DNA of 64,000 bases from Corylus avellana (lineage: Eukaryota; Streptophyta; Magnoliopsida; Fagales; Betulaceae), in assembly GCF_901000735.1 (NCBI RefSeq), contig NC_081548.1, forward strand, positions 4,898,001-4,962,000, written 5' to 3'. Shown here in pieces: positions 32,998 to 45,915 of this stretch (position 1 is its first letter; each line of letters opens with the position of its first letter). Position numbers and translations under genes: made by a program. The notes beneath the pieces were generated by a model, which worked only from the letters and a program-made list of their open reading frames with translations, was not told the origin of the DNA and did no database searches.

Positions 32998-33267
32998 AGA
33001 ATGCCAATCTGGTGGAGATGGGCTTGTCCTGTCTCTTGGACCTTGTATGGAATGATTGCTTCACAATTTGGAGACATTGATGAAAAATTTGATTATGGTG
33101 AGACTGTGGAAGATTTTTTGATAAGTTATTTTGGGTATAGAAATGACTTTGTGGGTGTTGTTGCAATTGTGATAGTTGGAATTTCAGTGTTCTTTGGATT
33201 CACATTTGCCTATTCAATCAAGGCATTTAGCTTCCAAAAAAAGATGAGATGTTATACATGTAAATAG
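32998..33267 (+). pseudogene. Last exon of a full-size ABCG (PDR) transporter
   Basis: After an acceptor (GTGACAG) the frame reads RMPIWWRW, CPVSWTLYGMIASQFGD, GETVEDFLISYFGY, DFVGVVAIVIVG and IKAFSFQKK, the C-terminal end of plant pleiotropic drug resistance ABC transporters (plasma membrane export of terpenoids, hormones and xenobiotics). Three residues usually present between WWRW and CPVSW are missing, and the reading frame runs a few residues beyond the usual FQ(K/R)R end. No upstream PDR exon is seen in the 900 bp before, where a CACTA end and copia LTR sit. Probably a remnant of a gene copy. Confidence 0.8.
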
Positions 33268-35038
33268 AAATTAAGGAAATTCCCTCATTGTAAGTTATAG
33301 TTTTACTATGCTTGATTTCAAAGCTGCTGCAAGAAATGTGCATAGATATCCCTGAGAAGGCCCATGCCTAATAATGAACAAAGTTTTTTTTTTTTTATAA
33401 TTAATTCCTCAAATTCAGCTTATTAAATTTACAATTAATTCCTCAATTAATTACATATTCTAAGGACATATGTCAGTTTAATAAACTTTTAGAAGAAAAC
33501 TTTTTCCCATAATTAGGTCCAAAGATTTCAATATTTTGAAAAAGCTAAGTTGAAGTTGAACCACACCGAATTCTTTAACAAGAAAGTCTCTGGTAGTAGT
33601 CTTTCCATGTGTCACTATTGATGTCTTCTTTTTATCTTCTTCTTTTCTTTTCTTTTCTTTTCTTTTTTGTCTTAACCATTAGAAGCATATATCTTGCAAC
33701 AAGTACAAATATTTTCTTTTACAAAAAAATAACTTTCTAAGTAAAATGAAAAGGATTTGTAGGTATGATATCATATGGACAAAAAAGTTGATGGTTTCTG
33801 CCAAAAGGCATGTTCATTATGTTCATGCGTTTGGTGGGTTACCAGAAAACAAAGCTTTAAGACTTTCAATTTATTAGTGATGTTTGCTGAGGACCTCTTC
33901 AGGAATTGGTGGAAGGTCATGGAAGGCCATTAGAGTGAGATTTGAGAACACTAAGATTCAACCATTGATAAGATAGGGTTGTTGATATATTGACTTATTG
34001 AGGCTTTGCTTATGTGGTGTGTGATGCTTTAATATAATATTATAATGACTAATATTGTTTTTTACACTCATTTTATATTGGACGACGTGTCATTTTTAAG
34101 TGGTTTTCTATGTCAGCCAGTTAAAATACGTCACATTAGCCGATGTAAAATATGTATGAAGAATAACATTACTATATTATAATTATTTTGTCCGGTCATC
34201 AAGTTCTAATGATTTTGTATGCTCATAGATTGTCACATGTCAATATATTATTGGTGTTGATGCGTCAAAGTGTCACACGGCATTAACTTTAGTTAAAATT
34301 TTATCGAAGTTTTCTTTATAAATTGGATTGGGAGAATTAAATTGACACATATTTTTAGAACATGTGATTCTCACATACATTTTTATTAAAACATGAAATT
34401 CTCACAGATTTCCTCAAAAATAGTTCTACAAACAGTAAAGTTTTCACGACGACGAAGAAAGTTACCAGATCAGTAATCTATTTCATAACGCTACTACTTG
34501 CTGAAGCTTCACTAAAACACTTTGCTAAAGACCAAAGTCGCTTCAATAAATATAAAAATTGCCTCAAATTATTATATTTTGCATGAGTAATGCTATATAC
34601 TATATATTTATCTTACAACTATGTCACAATATTGATGTGCCAGCCACAATTGATTCTTAACGTTGATTGATCTAAGAGTTGATTGAGACTATTACGTCTG
34701 TATTATGAAATAATTATAGAATAAAATGTTTTTTTCTTTTTTTTAAGCATTACTCATTTTGCATTCGATTCTCCATTTGAACTAAAAAAACAAAAATCAT
34801 TAACCTTTTTTTTGTGGGCAAGAATCAAGATACATTACATGACTCTAAAAATAAAAAAAATCAAAAATCAAACTGAAAGACACAAGACACGCGAAAAACG
34901 ATGTGGATGATCCATCAGCAATTTGTGTCAATGATTATTTACAAAAAGGAGATTGTCCGCAATGTGAAGTTTGATTAACTTCCTACATCTGATATGATGG
35001 CATGATGTCAACTCTTGTTGGCTCGCATTACTAAACAC

Positions 35039-35083
<45 letters not shown>

Positions 35084-35930
35084 TTAAATCTTCATATTCC
35101 AAACATTATCTATGACATACATAATCTATGAAAAGTTACTGTCTCAATCAGTTTTAGATTTACAGCAAATTTTGGAGAATTACGTCTCTATCTGCTGCTA
35201 GGTTCTTGATTCCTTGACTTTTTTTTATTTCTGCTACTAGTGTTTTATCAATTGCAATCCCTTTCGCTACCTTTATTATAGTGACAATTATTCTTTATAC
35301 TTGATAACTCTTTCATCATCGGTCTATGGTTTGCTCTTAGAAAATGAACCATAAGAAAATAAAAGACCGACAAAAACCAATTTTATTATTCTTAAGAATT
35401 CGTAAAAATAAAACCTAAGAAAACGAATAAAATTTCACCTCATAGATCGCTTATAAAAGCTAATCTAGAGAGAATATATTCTTATTTGAAAACAACCAAA
35501 ATACAATAACAAAAACCCAACACCATCACGTGTTTCTCGTGCCACTGTCGGCTAGCCACGGATCTCTAAAAAGCACCCCGAAGACCATTGACACATGCGT
35601 CCTGATCAATCTATTGTAGAGGGGGGAAAAGGGAGGCGGAAGGGGGAAAGAGAAAAGGGGCAGGGAGGAGGGAGTCATAACTCCCTCCCTCCACTCTACT
35701 ACGTTCACTGAATACATTTTCAAACACATGGATTAATTAAAGATCTTGTTAGGATATATTATATTATTGATTTATATTTTTTTAGTATTGGTCGATTTAA
35801 GTTTATACAACTATAAATGGATCAAGATCCCCATTCTCAAATTACGAAATTTAGATAGTTTCTAGGCATCGAAACGCTTTGAAAATGTTGGATTATGATC
35901 TCCAACAATTTCAAAAAAAAATTTAGATTC
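33268..35930. other. Intergenic spacer between inverted-repeat arms
   Basis: AT-rich sequence with a TTTTC-type simple repeat (33640-33665) and a (TA)n run (35042-35081). No supported gene or transposon end. Confidence 0.5.
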
Positions 35931-35931
35931 T

Positions 35932-36135
35932 CAAATTATGGAATTTAGGCCCTTTTTAGACATCAAAACGCTTTAAAAATGTCATATATTAAAAATGTAG
36001 TATGTTACCGTTGAAAACTGAGTAAAATATCGTTTGGGAGAGAAATTTTTTATGACTACCTTGACATGTGATATTTTTGAAGCGTTTCAATGCTTAGAAA
36101 TTGCTTAAAGTTCGTAATTTGAAAATTTACGTACA
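35932..36135. mobile_element. Foldback MITE at the inner end of the right arm
   Basis: The left half (TCAAATTATGGAATTTAGG ... AAACGCTTTAAAAATGTC) pairs with the right half (ATATTTTTGAAGCGTTTC ... CGTAATTTGAAAATTTAC). A partial direct copy of the left half lies at about 35840-35890. In the left arm the corresponding element (from about 31395) is cut by gap 2. Confidence 0.6.
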
Positions 36136-37791
36136 ATTTTAAAGAATTTATTAAAAATCATGTATCTAACACTGACATGGAACCACCCGCTCCTTATCTT
36201 GCTTTTCTCTCACATTTCTTGCACGCAAAATTCATTGTCGAATCCATGAAACGGACATGTGGTCCTACGTATTTGAGGATGAATTTATTCATAATTTATT
36301 GACCGGACAATTCAAAATGTTAGTACCAAATTGAGACAAACACCCTTCGTTTTTCAAAACATAATGCCGGATATACCCCTTGAGGCTTCAACTCGCGCCC
36401 AGCTGAATCCACATATTTTTTTGAGAAGTGGGATTCTTATTCAAAAAACCTCAGTGACCCAAAAAAAAATGCTACCCACATATGTTGATGTTGTTGTCAA
36501 CCGTCGTCATCACTAACCATCCATTTGAATTATTTGTCACAAAGTTTAGAGAAATATTATTTATTTCATAAAATTTATTATTTTGAGAAGTGTGTTATCA
36601 ATTTATGAGATGATGACACATCATTTATGAACTAACTTTTGGAAAAAAAAAAAAAAAAAAATTGAAATGTGTAAGACTTCTCCAAAGTCTATGAGGGATT
36701 CAAAGGACAACGTGTAACATGCACTTTTTTTTTATTATTTTTTTTTTAATTTTGTTATAAAGATGTTAAAAATTATATTTTTATTTAATGTGGCAGTTTA
36801 ATTTTTTTTTTTTTTAAATAAGTAATAATTTAAGAATTAGTTGAAACTGTTATGTCAATGGTGAGAAATAAAAATATAGTTTTTAGTACAATTTTTTTTT
36901 AAAAAAAATATATTAAGAATAAAATTGACAATTCAAAAAAATATATTAAGGATAGTCTTATTTCATTTTTAATGGGTTTTTGGTCCATCTCCTAAATTAA
37001 CTTATAACCTAGGGATATTAGGAAATGCCCCAAAATTTTAATTAATTGATATAATTAACTCGAAGGGTTGCTTGTAGTTCCTTCATACTAATTATTAATT
37101 AACTAATAACTAGTTGGATATACTCCCTCAAACACCAACTTTTTAGAGTAATTATATAGCGGAAAGCGGAATAAAAATGATTTGAGTTGAATCTAAACAC
37201 TGCATCAACATCAACTATTATCATCAATATAAAAATAACTACAACATTAACATCTTCTAACTATTCTACGCAAACCTGTCTATATGAGTCGGCATTTTCA
37301 TCTCAGCGAAATGCTCAACCCAACAGTCCATCAAACCTGCTAAACTAAAACACTTGCGTAAGTCCATGGTTTAATAAGTAAATTATTATAGAACTTGTTA
37401 TGCTGTGAGCGTTTGATAACAAATATCATTCCTCAAACTTTAATAGCCAACAATGTTATTATATGAGTTTTGAAAAATAGATCAATGTTGGCCCCATTGT
37501 TGGTTGTTGTTAATTATGTGGCCCTCTTTTAACGATATGTGTTGTCTCTCTTAGCTTTTTGCGCAAGCTCTGACTTGTCATTGTTGGCTTTCATATGGAA
37601 GAAGTCATTCGGTCCAATTTGAGAAGGAAGAGAAAAGAGTTTTCTACAGACAATTTTATGCACAAGTTTCTTCTAGCTTTGTATTCTCACAAGCTTGGTG
37701 TGTCGTACAGCACTTTAGAAGAGAATTTAGAGAAATTTCTCATTTGTATTTAATTCTCTTTTGTGTGATAGTGTCTTGCCGTAATTACTCT

Positions 37792-37832
<41 letters not shown>

Positions 37833-40174
37833 GCCATAGTGGAAGACTTTAGAGCTTGTTTGGAATTGCATTTAAGAAATAGAACTTTTAAGTCAAAAAA
37901 CGTTTTTGGGCAAAAGTTTCATTTTTAAGCTTTTGCCAAAATTGCATTTTGATCATTTTTAGGCATTTTGGACCATTAAAAACGCTTTTATTTTTTTACC
38001 AAACGAATTTTTTTTCTTTAAACAAATTTTTTGAGTGTTAAAAGCACTGTTAGGCCCATCAAACACAATCTCAAACAGGCCTCTAGTAAAAATAACCAAA
38101 AGCATTTGTGTCTTTTGACCAAAATATTTAAAAGATAAAATAAGTCTGCATGCTTAAGAAAGATATACTCAGCATAATATTTGATAGAAATTTTCTGATT
38201 TGATAATAATGTAATTGATTCTGTGTTTCAGATCAACAAATTTACATATATATAGAATATAAATACTTGCAGAGAAAGTAAACATAATCCTAGCAATAAT
38301 TAATAGTAAATCTAGTCCTAATCTAAAATAGAAAATAAAATATAATTGATAATAAGCTAGAATGGTGACAAATTTTTTCTTTTGTACTTCCATTATCCGA
38401 GAACGGATAAAATTCTAATCAAGCGGCATTGCTCCAACATTATTTGTGATATTTTTCTTATTTTTGGTTTCACCGAAAATATAGATAAATGTCGTCATAC
38501 ATCAGTAATGATACTTTTGATAATTATTTACCACATCTATTTTATATTAACATACCAGCTAACGTAACATGTTTTAAGACTTTTTAAAACATGCTAAGTT
38601 TGTTGGTAAAAAGTCACTTAAAACGGGTCAAATCTATCGATATAAAATAGATGCTCGTGACGAAAAGATTACACTCTATTTATTACCATATATTAATGTA
38701 GATTAAGAATGGGGCATCCTCCTCCCTTTCTGTTCTTTCTTTTGTGTGTTCGACCTCATGATGACTCACATTCCAACTAAATATTTTATGCTTCAAATCA
38801 CAGGAATTTGATACCATAACAAACCTTTTTGTAGTTTTCTATTCGCAATTATCAAACTTTTGCACTCGTGAGAATGAGGCAAGCATGTTATTCCCTTTTT
38901 TATTTTTATTTTTATTTTTATTTTTATTTTTAAACTTTACAAAACCTCCTTAAACTTTCACTCATTTTGAAAGTACATTTATAAAGTTCAAAAACTCTCA
39001 ATGAAAGGTATCGAACTTTTAATTTCTTTTAATTACCCAATTTTGTTAAAATTTTCCGTTAAATATTGTTGAAGTTCCCGAAATACCCTTTTTTTTTTAT
39101 ATAAAAAATACAACAAAAAATTGTAAAAATCTTTGCAATTTTATTTTTTTATAAAAAATAATCAAGGGTATTTTGGGCATTTTGACAAAAATTAAGGAAA
39201 AATCTTAATAGAATAGGATATTTGAAAAAAATTGGAAGTTCGATATCATGAGAGTTTTAAAGTTTGAGAGAATAGTATCAAAACGAATAGAAGTTCAAAG
39301 AAATTTTCTGAAGTTTGTCATTTATGTTATTTTATTTTGGTGCTGTGATCCACTAGGAAGCTACCTTGCATAACCCTACCTCAACCACTTTAATTTCTTC
39401 AAATATGTTTTCCAGTGGATTCCCCACTAACATTTCACTTTCCTTTGTAGTTTCTTTATACAAAGATACTTCTTTCTTTGTTAATCATGAAAAAGCATGT
39501 CTGTTAATAATAGACACTTTGTTAATTATGATAATACAAGTATCTTAATGAACAGGCACTAAAACCATCTACGTGAACAGTCAGGTTGATTGAACAGACA
39601 CTTCTTCATTTGTAATTTTGTGTATCTCTCTTAAAAATCCTTCTCTCTCACACAAATTTTGTGTTTTTTTTTTTTTTTTTTTTTTTTTGGTGCCGAAACA
39701 GAATTCTAATCTTCTTGTCGGAATAGAAAAATCTAAGGGTGTTCTGGTATGATTTTGTTTTGTGCGCAACACAGTCAAACATCATAGTATTTTATGAGCT
39801 CGGTTGTATTCTGGAGGCGTATTTGCTCTAACCAAATGCGCACCAATTGAACAAAAGTGGTGGTGTATATATTATCAAACATGGCACATTCCATGTGAGA
39901 CAAGTGAAGTTTTGAAGTGGTCCAGACGGCCAAGAACAAAATTTGACCCTATTCCATATTTCCTTTTGCATCACTCCTACATCTGTCCAAAGGCCAGCTT
40001 CACTAGCTTGTTGTCATTGGCTATAGGTTGAGAAGGACCTAATAAGGTTCGTTCGTGAAGAAGGTTAGAGATTTTGTGGTGAGAGGGTGAGTGGGTTGGC
40101 GGGCCAGTTACAAATTTAGTCTTGTGAGAGTTATAAGTTTTGTAAGTAAGACTTTCGAGAACATGGGCAGAACC
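35963..40174. repeat. Right arm of the 4.2-kb inverted duplication
   Basis: Reverse complement of 27348-31563. The outer limit is AGAACC (40169-40174), which corresponds exactly to GGTTCT at 27348 next to the copia LTR. Contains mirror copies of the MITEs (37851-38084 and about 38931-39318) and a (TA)n run (37797-37828). No recognisable gene. The arm continues past 40174 into unrelated sequence. Confidence 0.9.
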
Positions 40175-41123
40175 AAGATTTTTGGTGTGGGGGGACGGAT
40201 TTTTTATTTATTTATTTTTTGATAAGTTGGGAACATTGACTTATATAAATACAAAAGCACATAAATACATATAATTTCTCTATATGTGTGTTTGTGCATG
40301 TTTATATAAAATAAAAATATAGAAGTCTAAATTTAATCGCATGGCATCACAAACACACAATAGTACACAATTAACAAAATAAACTAACTCACGATCTATA
40401 GAGTTCAAGAAAAATGGTACCAAAATAAATATTATAAACTCAAATGACTGCAAAATAATCACTCAAAAAATAAAATAAAAACAAATATTTTCATCATATT
40501 CCATATTTTTGCACTAAAAATACACAAATAAATGCAAGGAAAAACGAGATGTGGAGAAGATGGCTAAGAAAAAAAAAATACAAACGGAATAACGTATAAT
40601 ATATTAATTTTGGTGGGACAAATTCATAAAATATGCATATTTTATAAAGAATTGTAAAAATTTTGGGGGACGAATGGATCCGCCCCTACTCGGGAATACC
40701 TTTAGGCTTGTCTGGACCCGAAAATGATTTTACTTTTAAAGTTCTCTAAAGGTTTTTACTTCGTTACAAAATTTCGGGATTCGTTTATTTTCCACTTATT
40801 GTTATTGTGGCGACTTTGACTATGTCACTATGGTAACTGGTTTAATAATTGATTTGGTAATGATCTTGTTTTAACAACTTGGGGTCTCAGTTATATTTTC
40901 ATAACTTAGAATGCATTTCGTTTTTGTTTTGAAATTTTCAATGGGCAGGGGTTCTGTAAGGGAATCAAAGGGTATGAAATGAAAGCAAATCCTATCCATC
41001 GACATGCCTTTTAGGTGTTGACTACGTCTTTCTCCACGAGGAAGTTCATTTACCTCATGTAATACAGAAGAACAAAAGACACAGAGATGTTGCTTTATCT
41101 ATCTGTCCATTCATAAAGCTTTT

Positions 41124-41159
<36 letters not shown>

Positions 41160-41374
41160 AGAGATGCACGCCCTTGAGGTATATATCACTGCTCATATAT
41201 ATATATATATATATGAGCAGTGATATACATCATGCACGCTCTTGTGATTTAATTATAAATTATAATTAAAATATTATATTTTAATATTTTAATTAAAAAA
41301 AAAATTTAACACGGGCGTGCTTTTTCATGCACGTGTGATTATATCACTGCTCCTATATATAGAAACTTGTAACA
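40175..41374. other. Upstream region of the PDR exon 1
   Basis: AT-rich, no gene. Includes (TA)n at about 41131-41156 and a long palindrome (41180-41226) within a 41166-41352 block that begins and ends with ATATCACTGCTC words. A CTATATATAG motif (41353-41362) is only about 13 bp before the ATG, too close to be a normal TATA box, so the block may have inserted into the leader. Confidence 0.5.
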
Positions 41375-41532
41375 ATGGAGAGTGGTGAAACATACACAGG
41401 CAGCAGTTCTAACTGGAGGAACAGTACTGCCATGGAAATTTTCTCAAGGTCTTCTGGAGCAGAAGAAGATGAAGAAGCTCTCAAATGGGCTGCTTTAGAG
41501 AGACTGCCTACATATTCACGTCTAAGGAGAGG
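41375..41532 (+). CDS. First exon of a full-size ABCG (PDR) transporter, cut by a gap
   Basis: The frame from the ATG at 41375 gives an N-terminus with WRN, MEIFSRSS, then EEDEEALKWAALERLPTY and RLRRG, the characteristic start of plant PDR proteins. It ends at the gap after 53 residues. It is on the same strand as the PDR last exon at 32998 but downstream of it, so they cannot be one gene in this order; they are either tandem copies or misplaced contigs. Confidence 0.88.
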
Positions 41533-41632
41533 NNNNNNNNNNNNNNNNNNNNNNNNNNNNNNNNNNNNNNNNNNNNNNNNNNNNNNNNNNNNNNNNNNNN
41601 NNNNNNNNNNNNNNNNNNNNNNNNNNNNNNNN
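41533..41632. other. Assembly gap 3 (100 N)
   Basis: Exactly 100 N. PDR exon 1 stops here; on the right begins sequence matching 54956 onward. Confidence 0.99.
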
Positions 41633-41689
41633 TTACTGATGCAAGTTATTTCGAATTGAATACTAACTACAAGTAATTAAGACTTATAT

Positions 41690-42403
41690 GCATGACATTT
41701 GAGCATATACACTTACTTATCGTCCGGACCTGTCGAGGGCCTAACCGGCCAGCGGGAGTAGGGTCTCTAGGCTGCAGGTCATCCATGGCACCTATCCCAT
41801 CAGTCATGTCTTCTGGGGGTTGTGTCTCACTGTCCTCGCCACCTGCTTTGTATTTTTTTAGAATGTTCAGAATTTTATGAAGTTTTAGTTGCATTAAAAT
41901 ATAATTTATATCGCGCGCACCAATAATATTAGAAACTAATGCTTTGATAATCAAAAAACTTTCAAAAGACCAAAGAGATAATTTCAAAAACTTTCAAACT
42001 TTTTAAAAAAACTTTCGTCCGTACCTACGCTATGCTACCCGTATAGCAGCTCCAAATGGCCCTGAGAACTCAGCTCTGACTTGCTGCACGTCGGCCAGCA
42101 GGTTGGATGAAATGATGCATTCGTGTCGTACGGAGACGAATCAGGCCAATACCCCATCTGGGCGAAGCCTGTCGGACAGTATAGATTATGGACAGGGATC
42201 TCTCATTCCACATCACTTAGCGGTACTGGTCGATACCCGTCCTGCTGCCTCATAAGCTGAGCAACGTCTTGTTGCTCGCTGTCATTAAGGTGGTATGATG
42301 GAGACCCATGTGACATAGACTGCCGCATTGAAGACAAGGCCTTCCGTGCTCTTGTCTTCCCCCTACTACTTATGCTAACCTGCTTAAAACAGCACGCACC
42401 CAA
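41690..42403 (-). pseudogene. 5' exons of a CACTA ORF, paralogous copy
   Basis: Two exon-like blocks match those at 55040-55660: one with SMSHGSPSYHLNDSEQQDVA (about 42200-42330) and one with ETQPPEDMTDGIGAMDDL (about 41740-41850). A TGA replaces the Gly codon after SDVE (near 42204), and a preceding Met-led stretch MGACCFKQVSISSRG is visible only in this copy. Confidence 0.6.
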
Positions 42404-43306
42404 TTAATTACATGCACAATGTATGAAATATTCACTACCATATGTAAATGACTCACTTATTAAAAATAAGATATATACTAAACTTTACCCAATGCACAAC
42501 TTAATTAATTGTGTTAAATGAAATTCTTTGGCATTAGTAAAAGTCATTTCCCTTTCAAGAAAAATAAATCAATCATACATAAATAAAACAAGATTAAGAG
42601 AAAATTAGTCTAAGAAGCCATGAGGAAATTTATAATCTATTATGTGGATTATTGACTTTCTGAATGTGAAACTAAAATGTTAAGAATTTATTGATATATT
42701 ATCCCCAAATGTCTTCATCTTTGTGACAAGCAATAATCACCAAAGGAAATGTTAATTGGCAATCACCATCAAAAGTTTCTGCCAGGTTTCTCATTCATGT
42801 GGCAAATAATTGATGAAGTTGGTGGCTTCTCATTTGAATTAATTGATTAATGTCTTTGCAATGTCGCAGAAAACTCAGGCCATTTTGAATTTTTCTATGT
42901 AGAGATTAATCTTGGTATGTGGAGGTAACAACTACCATATTCTAGGCTTGAAGATGCTGCATTCATATCTAAAAACCCCTATAAACGTACGAAGTATTCA
43001 ACCAAATACGAGGGGGAATTGAACCAGTCAATAAGCTAATAATTTGGGTAATCAAGGCTTTTGGAATAAATCAACTCATTGGCCTGGTTTACAATTGCAA
43101 TTAGGTATATAAACCTTGTCGCATTTGGTTTTGTTGACTTTAGCAAATATTATGTATAGCATTAATGATTTTGTTGATAGGTGCAGGAATTATTAATTAT
43201 CCGATCCAACTTGTGTATATATGCACCAATAGTATTGCTTTTACAGAGGTTTTACCTTATTTTTCTTTTCTTGCTTGTAAATTGGAAAGAGTATTGAAGA
43301 TAGTAT

Positions 43307-43347
<41 letters not shown>

Positions 43348-43584
43348 CAGCTTCTCTACATGGTGATTACTCTACCTTTCTTAAATCCTTTTCCTTATAT
43401 GCAAAACTACCAAAATGCACCTCTTACATGAGTCAGAAATACAAAACCTAGAGAGAGAGAGAGAGAAATGCCACTTCAGCAAACCCATTCACACATATGT
43501 ACGGGTTTGCTGAAGTGGCATTTTTTTTTTTCTTTTTGTTTCCTTGAGTTTCTTTTATCATCATCCCATTAGAGGAATTACTTG
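42404..43584. other. CACTA internal sequence with microsatellite and hairpin
   Basis: No coding frame. Holds a (TA)n run (43311-43345), a (GA)n run (43451-43466) and a 21-bp perfect hairpin (43466-43523). Confidence 0.5.
43466..43523. repeat. Perfect 21-bp inverted repeat, 16-nt loop
   Basis: AAATGCCACTTCAGCAAACCC (first arm, 43466-43486) pairs exactly with 43503-43523. The loop contains ACATATGT, itself a palindrome. A GA run precedes and a T run follows. It could be a small foldback transposon or a hairpin RNA. Confidence 0.85.
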
Positions 43585-45010
43585 GCTGATTCGGTTAGCG
43601 GTTAGTGGCAATAACCGCTAACCGTACCCGCCTTAGCGGTTAGTAGATTTTACTAACCGCAACCGCTAACCGCCTAGCGGTTAACGGTTAGCGGTTAACC
43701 GCCGGTTAGCGGTTAGCGAAATAGATAACCGCCCGCTAACCGCTTTTTAAAAATTGGGCTTTTTTTTTTGGGCTTTCTTTAGGGCTTTTTGGGCTTTTTT
43801 TTTTGGGCTTTTTTTTACCCTCATTTTTTTTTCTTGTATTTTTAATATCTTCTTGGGCCCAATTGCTATAAAAAGAGCCTATATTGAAAAATCAAATATA
43901 TTTGACCCAAAATTTACATTTACTTGTATTTTAAAAAATTTTCCTTAAATATTAAATCATAACCGGTTAATTATTTAAATTCTTATCATATTTACTTATA
44001 ATCTTTTTTCTTTGAATTGAACTTAATATCTAATGGTAAATGGTAATGTTCAAATTCCTAAATCCTAAATTCCTAAAGTATCTAATAATGCTTTAATTAA
44101 ATTGTAGACTTGTAGTTATAAGTAATATATTGTTTAATTCAATTGAATCAATTGTAATTATCATTGTACATGAATCATATGATTAACTTGTAGACTTATG
44201 ACTTATGAGTTATGTCATATTATATATGTATTATTTATTATTATATAATCATATGATTTAATGATCAAGTCATCATGTGATATAATCATATCAATTATAG
44301 TGATAATATATAAATTACTAAAATTATAATGATAATACATTAATACTTAAATTGTGTTTATAAGTAACACATTGGTCATTGTTTAATTCAATGTTAATTA
44401 CTTAATTTGATATTATACGAATCATATCATCATTGTACATTAATAATATGATTCACTTGAAGTCTTGAATAAAGTATTTGAATTGTCATTGAATCATATG
44501 ATTAAGTATTGATATTATATATTTATATTATTCATATACATATGTAGACTTATATAGACTTATAACATATATAACATACATTGAAAATAAGTCTCTAGAT
44601 ATTTAATTGTTGTATTAGTATGAATTGGTATACTTATGAGTTATGTCATATTATATATGTATAATTTGTTATTATATAATCAAATGATTTAATGATTAAT
44701 CTCATATGATATAATCATATAAATTATAGTGATAATATATTAATACTCAAATTGTGATTTAATTATTTTTTAAAAAAAATTGTGATTTAATGATGAAGTG
44801 ATTATGTTATATGTATAAATATTTTTATAATTATAATTATAAAAATATATTATATAAAAAGGCGGTTAGCGGTTACGGTTAGTAGACCCAATAACCGCTA
44901 ACCGCTAGGCGGTTATAGCGGTTAGGCGGTTAGCGGTTAATGCGGTTAGGCGGTTAGGCGGTTAAGCGGTTATAGCGATTAGCCGGTTAGCTGACGGTTT
45001 TAACGCCAAA
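43585..45010. mobile_element. Non-autonomous element with GCGGTTAG subterminal arrays
   Basis: Dense GCGGTTAG and CTAACCGC repeats at 43590-43745 and 44862-45000 enclose about 1.1 kb of very AT-rich DNA. The left array matches, in reverse, the right end of the element at 48051-49233, whose terminus reads TAGGGGTGTAAATC in reverse, a hAT-like end. No transposase frame. Exact ends here are unclear. Confidence 0.65.
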
Positions 45011-45579
45011 AGCCTTTACCTATCATCTATGTACATATTAACTGCTGTTTTGTATTACTCATAAACTTTTGCAAAGGATGCCAAAGTTAGCCTTTCTTCC
45101 ATCTTTAGACAGCATAAAACAATTAAGGAATAGGTAACATGTGCATATTGATTGCCATTGTTTTTTGTTTTTCAAACACATCAGCTTAGGTTGTTGGCAT
45201 GGGGGGATGCTTGTTGGCAGCAAGTGAAATAGAAATAGGGCATAATGAATTGACAGTAAACATGATTTATTGGCTTGTGATAATGTTTCGTGTATAAATT
45301 AATAATTTTAGTGTTTATTGTCAATTTATAGAAACACTACAATAATTATTAAGTTATTGTTGTTTAATTAGTGAATGCTGAGAAAAGGTTTTCTTTTTTT
45401 TTTTTCTTTTTTTTTTTCCAGTGATTTTCACGTGGCCTAAAACAACCATTTATACAATGATACCCAATATACTTGATTTTACATAAATGGACTCTGAATT
45501 CTGTCAACAATCTTCGAAAAGCATCATCTACATATATAACATCCAGTGCAAATTATCATAAATAAAATAAATTTACAAA

Positions 45580-45612
<33 letters not shown>

Positions 45613-45915
45613 CCCAATCGATCGGCGGAGAAGCTGCAGCCAGAGATGGATAAACTGAGGTTGAGAAACCGCCGGAGACGAAGATAGCGACAGCGAGGAC
45701 GAATGGCGTCTGGCCGTTAGAGAGAGAGAGAATGAGCTGGCCGGAGCGGGTGAGAGAATGAGTGAGTACTGTGAGATGGAGAGGGGGAAATGTGTGACGA
45801 TGGCAGAGGAATGGGTGGCCGGTGGTGAAAAAATCGTTGAGAAGAGGGAGGAGCTGCGCAAGCTGCGCGCGAGAGGAGGAAGAAAGAAGAGGGAAAAGGA
45901 AAGAAAATGAGCTGG
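45011..45915 (-). other. CACTA internal sequence, possible 5' untranslated exon
   Basis: Mostly AT-rich with poly-T (45391-45418). From 45610 to 45915 it is purine-rich on the plus strand (CT-rich on the minus strand) with short open frames that look compositional. Its position next to the subterminal repeats, in the orientation of the transposase exons, fits a leader region. Confidence 0.4.

Noticed and set aside
41353..41362. TATA box of the PDR gene
   Set aside because: It lies only about 13 bp from the start codon, leaving no room for a normal start site and leader.
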